Part shown: positions 18,435-26,609 of the stretch, one piece after another
How positions within the stretch are numbered: the first letter of the stretch is position 1
How the letters are laid out: the number at the start of each line of letters is the position of its first letter
Source: an uncultured Eggerthella sp.
GTDB taxonomy: Bacteria > Actinomycetota > Coriobacteriia > Coriobacteriales > Eggerthellaceae
NCBI GenBank assembly: GCA_900542265.1
Contig: UQML01000008.1
Location: 1-64,000, forward strand
Length of the DNA: 64,000 bases
Direction: 5' to 3'
Position numbers and translations under genes: made by a program
The notes under the pieces: generated by a model
What the model was told of the DNA's origin: nothing
The model's database searches: none
What the model saw: only the letters and a program-made list of their open reading frames with translations

Positions 18435-19766
18435 ATGAAAATAGATATGTATTCACACTTGACCGTAAAGGACTTGCTCAAATTTACGGCTCCCTCAATT
18501 GCCATGATGATTTTCTCGTCGGTCTACTATATTATCGACGGACTCTTTGTGGCTAACTTTGTTGGCACTACCGGTCTTGCGGCGGTTAACCTCATCATGC
18601 CTTTCATCATGATCTTAGGTACGGTTGGTTTTATGATCGGCACTGGTGGCACCGCTATTGTGGCTAAGACGTTTGGCGAGAAAGATCCCGAGCGTGCTAA
18701 CCGCTATTTCTCCATGTTTATTTACGCTGCACTCGTGCTCGGTATCATCTTTGCGGTTGCTGGCCAATTCTTCATTATCCCCATCGCCACAATGCTTGGT
18801 GCAAGCGGAGAACTCTTGGCGATGTGCCACGTGTATGCTGCAATCAGTTTGGTATCGTTGCCATTTTTTGTCCTGCAATATGTATTCCAGGAATTCTTTG
18901 TAGCTGCCGGCAAACCCAACGTTGGCTTCTTTGTCGTATTTGGCGCTGGCATCATCAATATTGTTCTTGACGCGCTTTTTATTGCCGGTTTTGGCTGGGG
19001 TGTCGCGGGTGCTGCTATTGCTACCGCCATTGGTGAGTTCTTTGGCGGCATTGTTCCTCTTGTTTATTTTGCCCGCAAAAAAGCAAGCCCTTTGCGTTTA
19101 GGTAAGACCTCATTCAACTTCCGCATCTTTGGCAAGGCTTGTGTAAACGGCTCCTCTGAAATGGTAACTAATATTGCTATGTCGCTAGTTGGCATGCTCT
19201 ACAACTATCAACTCATGCACATGATTGGCGCAGAAGGCGTTGCAGCCTATGGCGTCATCATGTATGTCGTGATGGTGTTCTCGGCAATCTTTATGGGATA
19301 CGCCATGGGATCCGCACCTTTGATGAGTATTCAATATGGTGCTAAAAACCATACTGAGATGAGAAGCCTGTGGAACAAAGGCATGGGGATTATTGGGGTA
19401 TCGGGCATCATCATGTTTGTTGCGGCCGAACTTCTCGCACGTCCTATATCAGCTGCCTTTGTTGGCTACGATCCAGCACTCCTTGATATGACTACACATG
19501 CCTTTATGATTTATTCGGTCGCGTACTTATTGATGGGCTTTTCAATTTATGGCTCATCGTTTTTTACCGCACTCAACAACGGACTCGTGTCAGCATCTAT
19601 CTCGTTTTTGCGCACCCTTGTTTTTGAAACAAGCGCCATTATCATCTTACCCATGATTTTTGGTATAGATGGAATTTGGGCCGCCATTATTGTGGCTGAA
19701 TTTGCTGCTGTCGTGGTTACACTCATTTTTATGTTTGCGCTCGGCAAGACCTATGGGTATCGCTAA
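18435..19766 (+). CDS. MATE family efflux transporter
   Basis: 443 residues with about 12 membrane segments in two repeated halves, the normal MATE size. N-terminal LLKFTAPSIAMMIFSSVYYIIDGLFVANFVG and GTGGTAIVAKTFGEKD are typical, and the second half repeats GYAMGSAPLMSIQYGA. Such proteins export drugs or metabolites in exchange for Na+ or H+. An AGGA site is seven bases before the ATG. Co-transcribed with marR, so expression is probably induced by a ligand of that regulator; it resembles the MepA-like group. Confidence 0.92.
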   Translation: MKIDMYSHLTVKDLLKFTAPSIAMMIFSSVYYIIDGLFVANFVGTTGLAAVNLIMPFIMILGTVGFMIGTGGTAIVAKTFGEKDPERANRYFSMFIYAALVLGIIFAVAGQFFIIPIATMLGASGELLAMCHVYAAISLVSLPFFVLQYVFQEFFVAAGKPNVGFFVVFGAGIINIVLDALFIAGFGWGVAGAAIATAIGEFFGGIVPLVYFARKKASPLRLGKTSFNFRIFGKACVNGSSEMVTNIAMSLVGMLYNYQLMHMIGAEGVAAYGVIMYVVMVFSAIFMGYAMGSAPLMSIQYGAKNHTEMRSLWNKGMGIIGVSGIIMFVAAELLARPISAAFVGYDPALLDMTTHAFMIYSVAYLLMGFSIYGSSFFTALNNGLVSASISFLRTLVFETSAIIILPMIFGIDGIWAAIIVAEFAAVVVTLIFMFALGKTYGYR

Positions 19767-19899
19767 GATACCCCCCTTAAAATATTCATGATACCCAAAT
19801 TAGCTCGCACCGGGCTGCGCCCAGCAAGTTTGATCCGCTCTGTTCGATCGTACTGCTCATTTAGTACAATCAGGTAACACAAATTTTGGGAGGAATGAC

Positions 19900-20517
19900 A
19901 TGAAAATCTTAGCAATTAACGGATCACATCGTGTTGGTCAAAACACCGACATCTTAATTGATATTGCCCTTGACGCCGCGCGTCAAGCAGGGGCAGAAAC
20001 AGAAGTCATTGAGCTTGCAGAATGCAACATTGAATTCTGCGCTGGTTGTAATCGTTGCCTCTTTAAACCTGAATGCTCCATTAAAGATGACGACATGCGC
20101 ATGATCAAAGAAAAGATGCTCGCGGCTGACGGCATCCTTATTGCATCCCCTAATTACTTCTCCAACGTAACAGCACGCATGAAAAATTTCTTTGATCGTA
20201 CCCGTCCACTCCATATGACTTCAAACCAACTCAAAGGAAAAGTTGCCGGCTTTTTAACCATGGGCGGTCTTGATAACACCGGATCTGAAACCACTAATGC
20301 CATCATGGAAAATTTCTGCGCAACTCACGAGATGCTTATTGTGCACGCGCGTCCTGAAGGTCCTGTTTTAGGATCAGGCGTAACAGGCTCTCTGCTCGAC
20401 CGCGTTGAGGATGGCATCCCTCATTGGCGTCGTAGCGTTAAAGATGATCCTATTGCTCCGTTGATTGCCGCTCAATTAGGCAAAGACATGGTAGAACTTA
20501 TTAAGCGCCTGTCGTAA
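19900..20517 (+). CDS. Flavodoxin-fold NADPH-dependent FMN reductase/iron-sulfur flavoprotein-like
   Basis: 205 residues. The N-terminal ILAINGSHRVGQNTDILID is the FMN phosphate-binding loop, and SPNYFSNVTARMKNFFDRT (~87-105) is the flavin-contacting segment. A cysteine cluster CAGCNRCLFKPEC (~47-59) resembles the iron-sulfur flavoprotein family, though iron binding is not proven by it. A strong GGGAGG site lies seven bases before the ATG. It stands alone between the MATE gene and a terminator at 20579. Substrate unknown. Confidence 0.88.
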   Translation: MKILAINGSHRVGQNTDILIDIALDAARQAGAETEVIELAECNIEFCAGCNRCLFKPECSIKDDDMRMIKEKMLAADGILIASPNYFSNVTARMKNFFDRTRPLHMTSNQLKGKVAGFLTMGGLDNTGSETTNAIMENFCATHEMLIVHARPEGPVLGSGVTGSLLDRVEDGIPHWRRSVKDDPIAPLIAAQLGKDMVELIKRLS

Positions 20518-20578
20518 CCGCACGCAATAAGTACCTGCACTATAGCTGAGACGTACCGCGTACATCTCACGAGAAAAC

Positions 20579-20617
20579 AAACCGGGGATTGAGCATTTGT
20601 TCTCACCCCGGTTTTTT
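20579..20617 (+). terminator. Rho-independent terminator after the flavodoxin-fold gene
   Basis: Arms AACCGGGG (20580-20587) and CCCCGGTT (20606-20613) enclose an 18-base loop, followed by TTTTTT (20612-20617). It lies 60 bases past the stop codon at 20517. The A-run on the other side lets it also serve the minus strand, but no minus gene ends there. Confidence 0.88.
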
Positions 20618-20652
20618 CTTCTGTGTCTTATAACCCCCATCGGCACAAGAAA

Positions 20653-21456
20653 TTACCAAATAGAGCGCCCCGCATCAACATAGAGCGGGATACCCGTAAT
20701 CAAATCAGTTGCATCAGACGCCAAAAAGACCGCTGCTGCCGCAATATCCTTAGGGGCGCCCACTTTTCTGTTATGAGGAATCATACGAGTAATAGCCTCA
20801 TAGGCGCGCGGATTTGAAAGGGTATCTTCTGTCATACCTGTTTCAATGTAGCCGGGACAAATGCAATTTACCCGCACGTTGAACCGCGCCCACTCAAAAG
20901 CCAAGCCGCGCGTCATTTGCACAACGGCCGCTTTTGCTGCCATATACGGCGTCATGCGCGATGAACCAACGCGCGCTACCACCGAACCAATATTAATCAC
21001 AGAACCGTATTTCTGCTCAATCATAACTTTTGCGACCTTGTTGGCAATAAAGAACACAGCCTTAAGATCTGTGTCAACTACCTCGTCGAACTCTTCTTCA
21101 GTCACGTTTTGTGCAAGTTGCGTCATGCCCACACCTGCATTGTTGACTAAGATATCGATGTGGCTATAATGCGCGAGCGTATCAGCGATAACACGATCAA
21201 TGAAATCCCCATCGCGCACGTCACCACAATGTATCTGTGGTGCTTCCCCGAAGGTCTCTTCGATTTCTTTCGCGGTCTGAGCGAGCTCTTCTTCCAGAAT
21301 ATCAACCAGCACAAGATGTGCACCATAGCCGGCATACGCAACGGCGATCCCTTTACCAATACCCCGTGCTGCACCAGTAATAAGAGCAACCTTATCGGTC
21401 AGATTAAAAACAGGAACTCCCTCAGCAATGGTCTCAGTGTTTTTTTCGTCTTGCAT
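20653..21456 (-). CDS. Short-chain dehydrogenase/reductase (SDR)
   Basis: 267 residues, classical SDR. Nucleotide-binding ITGAARGIGKGIAV (~27-40) with an acidic residue after beta-2 (VLVDILEEE), suggesting NAD(H); NNAGVG (~106); the catalytic pattern S...YMAAK is seen in the segment SSRMTPYMAAKAAVVQMTRG (~170). The C-terminal FLASDATDLITGIPLYVDAG is typical of glucose-1-dehydrogenase/gluconate 5-dehydrogenase-like members. AAGGAG precedes the ATG. A single gene after the ZIP terminator; substrate not predictable. Confidence 0.9.
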   Translation of the reverse strand: MQDEKNTETIAEGVPVFNLTDKVALITGAARGIGKGIAVAYAGYGAHLVLVDILEEELAQTAKEIEETFGEAPQIHCGDVRDGDFIDRVIADTLAHYSHIDILVNNAGVGMTQLAQNVTEEEFDEVVDTDLKAVFFIANKVAKVMIEQKYGSVINIGSVVARVGSSRMTPYMAAKAAVVQMTRGLAFEWARFNVRVNCICPGYIETGMTEDTLSNPRAYEAITRMIPHNRKVGAPKDIAAAAVFLASDATDLITGIPLYVDAGRSIW

Positions 21457-21477
21457 ACGATCCCCTCTCCTTGTAGC

Positions 21478-21516
21478 AAAACCCCACTCTAGAAGGCGCT
21501 TTTATCTTCTAGAGTG
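21478..21516 (-). terminator. Terminator after the ZIP transporter gene
   Basis: Perfect 11-bp arms CACTCTAGAAG (21485-21495) and CTTCTAGAGTG (21506-21516) with a 10-base loop. On the minus strand GGGGTTTT follows. It lies 49 bases beyond the ZIP stop and just upstream of the SDR start. Confidence 0.75.
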
Positions 21517-21564
21517 CATTAAACTGCAAAATGAGAGAGAAGATGCATTGGTTTTTTCGATACA

Positions 21565-22431
21565 TTAAAAGTTAATAATAATGACGCCAATCAGCATACC
21601 AGCAATCAAGAAAAAAGCTGGCATCTTGGAACGATACATCAAAATGGCTTGCGGCAAAATCTCGCCGAAGACAACATAAAGCATGGCGCCTGAAGCAAAA
21701 CCTAAAGAGGCGGAAAGCCCCAGCGGACCAATATCGCCTAACCAAAAACCAAGAAGAGCACCTAATACTAGCGGAAGACCTGAACAAGCTGTCAATATAA
21801 CTGCACGCGGACGGCTCATGCCACCCGCAATTAAAGGAACAGCAACCGCCATTCCTTCAGGAATATTATGAAGACCAATAAGTATTGCAAGAACCAGCGC
21901 AGCACTTCCAACCGACCCCAAATCTACGTTATAGCTTGCGCCAATTGACATGCCTTCAGGAATATTATGAAGAGCAATCGCAAAGGCGATCACCACTCCA
22001 GCAACCCATAAATCACGCTTTGACCCATGCGTTTGCACGTGCTCATTGTAATGATCAACATGCATGAGTTCATCAATTGCATCATGAGTAGCGGGATGAT
22101 TAGGTTCTGCCGTGTGAGGAACCTGCGTGCGCGTACGGGTGTCAATAATGTGATTGAGCAAGGCAATCACAGCGACACCAATAACAACCGCTGTACTTAC
22201 GACAAAGACCGCATTATCACCTGCAAACGTTTGAGCTGCCTCAATGCTTTCTTCCATAAGCTCAAAACACACAATTGAAATCATAACGCCTGAAGTAATA
22301 GAGAGCAGCATTGAGATGACACGATTAGACTCCGTCTTAAAAAGCGCACCCAAAAGACCTCCCAGGCCGGTTCCACCCACGCCTGCGATAAGGGTCATAA
22401 GTACTACTATTCCAATTGCTTCTGCGGTCAT
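21565..22431 (-). CDS. ZIP family divalent metal transporter
   Basis: 288 residues, about eight membrane segments. The metal-binding HNIPEG motif occurs twice (ALHNIPEGMSIGAS, ~160, and GLHNIPEGMAVAVPL, ~187), diagnostic of the GufA-type ZIP group. The cytoplasmic loop before it is His/Asp-rich (HVDHYNEHVQTHG, ~124-136), a typical metal-sensing loop. Likely imports Zn2+, Mn2+ or Fe2+; the ion cannot be told. No clear ribosome binding site precedes the ATG at 22431. It is a one-gene unit with its own terminator. Confidence 0.93.
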   Translation of the reverse strand: MTAEAIGIVVLMTLIAGVGGTGLGGLLGALFKTESNRVISMLLSITSGVMISIVCFELMEESIEAAQTFAGDNAVFVVSTAVVIGVAVIALLNHIIDTRTRTQVPHTAEPNHPATHDAIDELMHVDHYNEHVQTHGSKRDLWVAGVVIAFAIALHNIPEGMSIGASYNVDLGSVGSAALVLAILIGLHNIPEGMAVAVPLIAGGMSRPRAVILTACSGLPLVLGALLGFWLGDIGPLGLSASLGFASGAMLYVVFGEILPQAILMYRSKMPAFFLIAGMLIGVIIINF

Positions 22432-22735
22432 ATCGTTATGTATGCTAGCACTAACTTTTAGATACGACGATGCTATCCAGTTGAGTGTGTCGTTTTATTT
22501 CTTTATTGAAACATTTACGTTAATCTCTTGCGCGCTTGAACACATTCATCGTGCCATTAACAAAAATAATGCGTTACTTTTAAAGGAACATACAAGGAAT
22601 TTATATACTTACAACCTGGATAGAGGACATCTCCACTACCTACCACATCACACTCATGTTGCGTAGGTGTATTCATACTGCGTTTGGTGCATTTAACATG
22701 ACTAATCCCCCATCCGTTAAACGCCCACGCATGTT
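22432..22735. other. Intergenic stretch upstream of the ZIP gene
   Basis: About 300 bases between the divergent ZIP and MFS-CBS genes. I see no convincing gene; short open frames on the plus strand run antisense into ZIP and lack start signals. It must hold the ZIP promoter, which I could not pinpoint. Confidence 0.4.
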
Positions 22736-22779
22736 AAATAGCCAGGCATGCATTTACCCGATGCACTCCTGGCTATTTT
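22736..22779. terminator. Terminator-like hairpin between ZIP and MFS-CBS genes
   Basis: Arms AAATAGCCAGG (22736-22746) and CCTGGCTATTT (22768-22778) form an 11-bp stem with an A-run before and T-run after, so it could work on both strands. Neither flanking gene ends here, both start away from it, so it may end an unseen transcript or insulate the promoters. Confidence 0.5.
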
Positions 22780-22803
22780 CTGCTTATAGTAAAACGGTAT
22801 CCA

Positions 22804-22840
22804 TGAACGTTATTTTGCTCCAATAGAAAACAAACGTTCA
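22804..22840 (+). promoter_or_regulatory. Inverted repeat just upstream of the first MFS-CBS gene
   Basis: Perfect arms TGAACGTT (22804-22811) and AACGTTCA (22833-22840) are separated by 21 bases and end six bases before the Shine-Dalgarno. The layout could be a repressor site or an mRNA hairpin that controls ribosome access; which is not decided by the sequence. Confidence 0.4.
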
Positions 22841-22862
22841 CTTGAGAGAGGATTATTGTCAC

Positions 22863-24797
22863 ATGATGGGACTCGCTAAAAAACAGTCGATCATCGTTAT
22901 TATTTTGATGGTCGGGACCTTTTTGGTCGTACTAAATCAAACGCTCCTCTCGCCCGCTCTTGCCGTCATCATGCGCGACCTTTCCATTGATGCCACAACC
23001 GTGCAATACATTATGAGTGCGTATTCCTTGGTTGAGGCAGTTATCATCCCGCTCTCCGCCTATTTGATGGGACGCTTTACCACCCGCCAACTCTATATCA
23101 CCGGACTGGGCATCTTTATCGCAGGATCAGTCCTAGCTGCTATCTCCCCCAGTTTTCCTGTATTGCTCCTTGGCAGAACATTACAGGCTATTGCTGCAGG
23201 CGTTTTTATGCCGATGATTTTCACGGTTATATTACTTATCTTCCCTCGTGAAAAACGCGGTGCCGGCATGGGCCTTGTTACGCTTGTCATTGGATTTGCC
23301 CCTGCAGTTGGACCCACTCTTTCAGGTCTATTAGTCGATAGCATTGGCTGGCGCATGCTCTTTGTCGTAGTAACTGCAGTCTCAGCACTCATCCTTGTTG
23401 CCGCTATCGCCAATCTTGAGAACTACGGTAATTTCGAACGAACCACGTTTGATAAGCCTTCAGTTGTGCTCTCTACCTTGGGCCTCGTCGCTCTCCTCTA
23501 CGGTTTCTCATCGTTTACCTCATCAGATAACGTAGTTATTCCGCTTGCCCTCATCGTCATAGGTATTGGCATTTGCGCTATCTTTGTTAAGCGTCAACTT
23601 GGTCTTGAAACACCTCTCCTCCGTATCCGCGTATTAACGTCACGCAATTACCGTATCGCTGTTATTTTAGCCATGATCAACTTTGGTACTGTTATTGGCA
23701 TGAGCACCATTTTGCCCCTCTATCTGCAAAACGTATGTGGCTACAATGCCCTTCAAACAGGTCTCACCATGCTCCCCGGCGCGCTCCTCGGTGCCTTTGT
23801 TGGCATGCTTGCAGGACGCTTATTTGATTCATGGGGTGTGCGCAAATGCGCCATTCCGGGCGTAATCACCTTCCTCATTGGCGGCATTGGCACAACGTTT
23901 TTCAGCCTTGATCCCAATATTTTGTTTGTCGTCATTGTTTATGCAGTTATCACTATTGGAAATCAATTTCTCACAACCCCCATCAATACTTGGGGCATCA
24001 ATTCACTTGACAACCGCGTAATCCAGCATGCCAATGCAGTAACCAATACGCTCAATCAAGTTTCAGCTTCGTTTATGACCGCACTCATTGTGTCAATTTC
24101 AGCTCTCGGCTGGATTATTGCGCCACAAGGAAGTGTTCTTGAGCAAACCTACCAAGGCGACCATCTTGCCTTTATAGCTGTTTGCCTTCTTACCTGCATT
24201 TCCACGGTAATTATTTTCACCCTTGTTCGTGATCGCAAAACTGAGCCAAGTGCACAAGCAAGCTATGTTATGGAATCCCTCCCAGCTGACACCAACGCTC
24301 AACACCTCCCGGTTTCTCTTGTTATGAATAAAAAACCAATCTTTGTTACTGAAAGCGCCTCTATCCGCGAGGTTGGTCAACTCTTAGTCGACAATCGTGC
24401 AAGCGGCCTGCCTATTGTGAACAAGACTGGCAACGTAGTTGGATTTATTTCCGATGGGGATATCATGAACTACATTGGACGCGCAGATAATATCTTGGAT
24501 TCCACCTACATGGTCTATCAAGTTCCTGATCTTGAAACATTCCCCCAGCGTGTCTGCGATCTCATCGACATGAATGTTATGAAAATTGCAACCAAACACG
24601 TTGTTTTACTTAATGCTGATACGAGTCTCGAAGACGCCTGTCGCTTACTTTCCGAAAAGCGTATTAAAATTGTTCCTGTCGTGCAGGATGAAAAACTTGT
24701 TGGTTCTCTCTCACGTGCTGATATTGTCCGTGCTACCATGGCCAATTTAGTCACTATTAAAGCCATGGCAAAACAAAATAACCTTACTAAGAAGTAA
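22863..24797 (+). CDS. DHA2-type MFS transporter fused to a CBS-domain pair (paralogue 1)
   Basis: 644 residues from the ATG at 22863 (AGAGAGGA ten bases upstream; the next codon is also ATG). Residues ~1-460 form a 14-segment drug:H+ antiporter of the EmrB/QacA type, with LNQTLLSPALAVIMRDL near the start, the GRTLQAIAAGVFMP motif C-like region and PREKRGAGMGLV. Residues ~480-640 contain two CBS domains (VMNKKPIFV...GLPIVNKTGNVVGFISDGDIM and ...IVPVVQDEKLVGSLSRADIVRA). CBS pairs bind adenosine nucleotides, SAM or Mg-ATP and usually regulate. A close paralogue lies at 56690. The fusion is unusual for MFS exporters; substrate and ligand are unknown. Confidence 0.9.
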   Translation: MMGLAKKQSIIVIILMVGTFLVVLNQTLLSPALAVIMRDLSIDATTVQYIMSAYSLVEAVIIPLSAYLMGRFTTRQLYITGLGIFIAGSVLAAISPSFPVLLLGRTLQAIAAGVFMPMIFTVILLIFPREKRGAGMGLVTLVIGFAPAVGPTLSGLLVDSIGWRMLFVVVTAVSALILVAAIANLENYGNFERTTFDKPSVVLSTLGLVALLYGFSSFTSSDNVVIPLALIVIGIGICAIFVKRQLGLETPLLRIRVLTSRNYRIAVILAMINFGTVIGMSTILPLYLQNVCGYNALQTGLTMLPGALLGAFVGMLAGRLFDSWGVRKCAIPGVITFLIGGIGTTFFSLDPNILFVVIVYAVITIGNQFLTTPINTWGINSLDNRVIQHANAVTNTLNQVSASFMTALIVSISALGWIIAPQGSVLEQTYQGDHLAFIAVCLLTCISTVIIFTLVRDRKTEPSAQASYVMESLPADTNAQHLPVSLVMNKKPIFVTESASIREVGQLLVDNRASGLPIVNKTGNVVGFISDGDIMNYIGRADNILDSTYMVYQVPDLETFPQRVCDLIDMNVMKIATKHVVLLNADTSLEDACRLLSEKRIKIVPVVQDEKLVGSLSRADIVRATMANLVTIKAMAKQNNLTKK

Positions 24798-24907
24798 GAG
24801 ATACGCAAGGTTGGCGTTAGCTGCATCCTCTAAGGTTGATATCAAGGTATTAAAACCTCGAATCACCCAAGATTCAACCACAAGCATAGAGAAGGAATGA
24901 TGCAACT

Positions 24908-25036
24908 ATGAGTATTCCCGCAAAGATTTTATTGGGCACCGTAGTAGCCGTTGGTGCAAGCGCATTAATTATTGCCCGACTCAACAAAAGCTCCGAAGTC
25001 ACATGCAGAAATATCCCCGTCACACGAGAGTGGTAA
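24908..25036 (+). CDS. Predicted small membrane protein (42 residues)
   Basis: A 42-codon frame beginning MSIPAKILLGTVVAVGASAL with AAGGA about ten bases upstream. It has one hydrophobic segment (residues ~6-24), then a polar tail with one cysteine (SSEVTCRNIPVTREW). It follows the first MFS-CBS gene by 110 bases on the same strand. I recognise no family. Alternatively this is chance coding; the ribosome binding site and membrane segment are the only support. Confidence 0.4.
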   Translation: MSIPAKILLGTVVAVGASALIIARLNKSSEVTCRNIPVTREW

Positions 25037-25107
25037 TTACTGCAAGTAAAACATGCTTGAGCAAACGCGAAGGCGATGAGAAGTTGTCAAGAAGCTCTTT
25101 TTGTCTC

Positions 25108-26304
25108 TTATATCTCATCGTCAATAGTTTGCTCTACGACACACTCTGTCAATGATGATTCCTTTTGACGATACGCCTCTGTATCGTCTTTGATAGCGCG
25201 CTCGAGCATTTGCGCAAACTGCTTGGTGCAGTTTTCAACATGAAGTGCTCTACCTTCTTCTGCATAACGGGGCCTCCATTGCTTAATACGGCTCGGATCA
25301 GAAAGCCACCAATCAATACGATCCGCAAGAGCTTGAGCATCGTTTGCAGGAAAGACGCTTTCATCAAGCAGGGCAAATTGTGCGGGCGCGCTCATAGGAG
25401 CCTTTCCAATAATAGGCACGCACCCACAAGCAAAAGCTTCTATTACACTAATTGCTTCGATATCTGCTGTTGATGCATGAATATAGAGCGGACATGAGCG
25501 CAAGAGCGTAATCAATTCAGATTCTGAGTGATATTCAAATATAGGTGGATGAGGAAGCTTTCTACCTACCTCTTCAAGTTCATGCCGCAGAGGTCCTTCT
25601 CCGCAAATATGAAGCTGCAGTGTATCTGCGAATTTTGAAAGACCAACACCTTCAATGATGGTCTTTTGGTTCTTCTCTTTTGCAAGACGGCCTACGGTAA
25701 CAATATGCGTGAGCCCATCGCCAAAATCCCTACCAGTTCCAAGCTTAAATACGTCAGGAATTCCATTTGAAATGACATGGAGTTCTGCTGTATAGCCATG
25801 TTCCTTAAGCTCGCGGGCAATCATCTTACTGGGACAATGAATATGACGAACATCATAGTAGAGCCACTGATCAAAGAGGTCGTAAAGATAATCATTCAAT
25901 GCACGCGATGATTCTAAATGGATAAACGATGAGACGTTTTCAGGCTGCAAATGAAACGCCGCCGTCAGCGGAACATGGTGTTTACGCGCCCAATCGTGCG
26001 CAAATTCACCTAATTTGAAGGGCAAAAAGACATGAATAACATCAACACCATCGAACGCTTGATTAAACAATTCAAGGCTTGGCTGAGCAAAGGTAAACCC
26101 GCTAATTCGCCCTGCTTCCGTTGCAAGCGGAACGTAATGAGCGGGAAGCGGATAAGAATCAGGACCCGTTGCCCCGTATCCAATAAGACGTACCTCATGA
26201 CCTTGCGAGCGTAATGATTCTGCATAGCGCAACGCCGTTGCCGAAGTGCCATTATTGGAAACACTGAGATCATCCATAACAAAGGCTATCTTCATATCGC
26301 TCAC
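25108..26304 (-). CDS. Glycosyltransferase family 4 (GT-B fold)
   Basis: 398 residues. N-terminal KIAFVMDDLSVSNNGTSATALRYAESL and the donor-site signature GRLAKEKNQKTIIEGV (~217-232) plus the E-x7-E-like SVIEAFACGCVPIIG (~300) place it in GT4. Related enzymes build glycolipids, for instance diacylglycerol glucosyltransferases. Start either GTG at 26304 (AAGG five bases upstream) or ATG at 26295 (AGGTG seven bases upstream); the two cannot be separated. A single gene convergent with the small ORF at 24908. Acceptor and sugar unknown. Confidence 0.88.
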   Translation of the reverse strand: MSDMKIAFVMDDLSVSNNGTSATALRYAESLRSQGHEVRLIGYGATGPDSYPLPAHYVPLATEAGRISGFTFAQPSLELFNQAFDGVDVIHVFLPFKLGEFAHDWARKHHVPLTAAFHLQPENVSSFIHLESSRALNDYLYDLFDQWLYYDVRHIHCPSKMIARELKEHGYTAELHVISNGIPDVFKLGTGRDFGDGLTHIVTVGRLAKEKNQKTIIEGVGLSKFADTLQLHICGEGPLRHELEEVGRKLPHPPIFEYHSESELITLLRSCPLYIHASTADIEAISVIEAFACGCVPIIGKAPMSAPAQFALLDESVFPANDAQALADRIDWWLSDPSRIKQWRPRYAEEGRALHVENCTKQFAQMLERAIKDDTEAYRQKESSLTECVVEQTIDDEI

Positions 26305-26435
26305 CTAACCTTTTTATACAGGTTCCGCTATGCAAGCCTATCCTGTAAGATTTTTATTGAAACGACACCGTACGTGAAGTTCTTTTATGTATCCTAATTT
26401 GTGTACTTAGCGTAGCGCGAGCGTATGCGTTTTAT

Positions 26436-26475
26436 AGAGGTCTTATTGAGCGCGTCTTGAAGTTGTTAGACCTCT
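26436..26475. repeat. Inverted repeat upstream of the glycosyltransferase
   Basis: Perfect 8-bp arms AGAGGTCT (26436-26443) and AGACCTCT (26468-26475) with a 24-base loop, in the 300-base gap between the surface operon terminator and the glycosyltransferase start. No T-run follows. No gene is seen in the rest of this gap. Confidence 0.35.
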
Positions 26476-26540
26476 GTTGAGGTGTTGTTGAAGAAGTTTA
26501 CTTAAAAAAACGCCCCGGCAAAAACCTAAGGCCATACATA

Positions 26541-26581
26541 AAAATATCCCCGTAGCCTATGCATGGCGACGGGGATATTTT
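26541..26581 (-). terminator. Terminator ending the surface-fibre operon
   Basis: Perfect 13-bp arms AAAATATCCCCGT (26541-26553) and ACGGGGATATTTT (26569-26581) with a 15-base loop. On the minus strand the stem ends in a U-rich run, and it lies 29 bases beyond the stop codon of the last operon gene (26610). The symmetry would let it act on both strands. Confidence 0.9.
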
Positions 26582-26609
26582 GTGGGTTATAGGACAAAAT
26601 GAGAGAGGA

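Noticed and set aside
22244..22666. Plus-strand 140-codon frame overlapping the ZIP gene start
   Set aside because: About half of it is antisense to ZIP, it has no ribosome binding site and its sequence has no recognisable domain.
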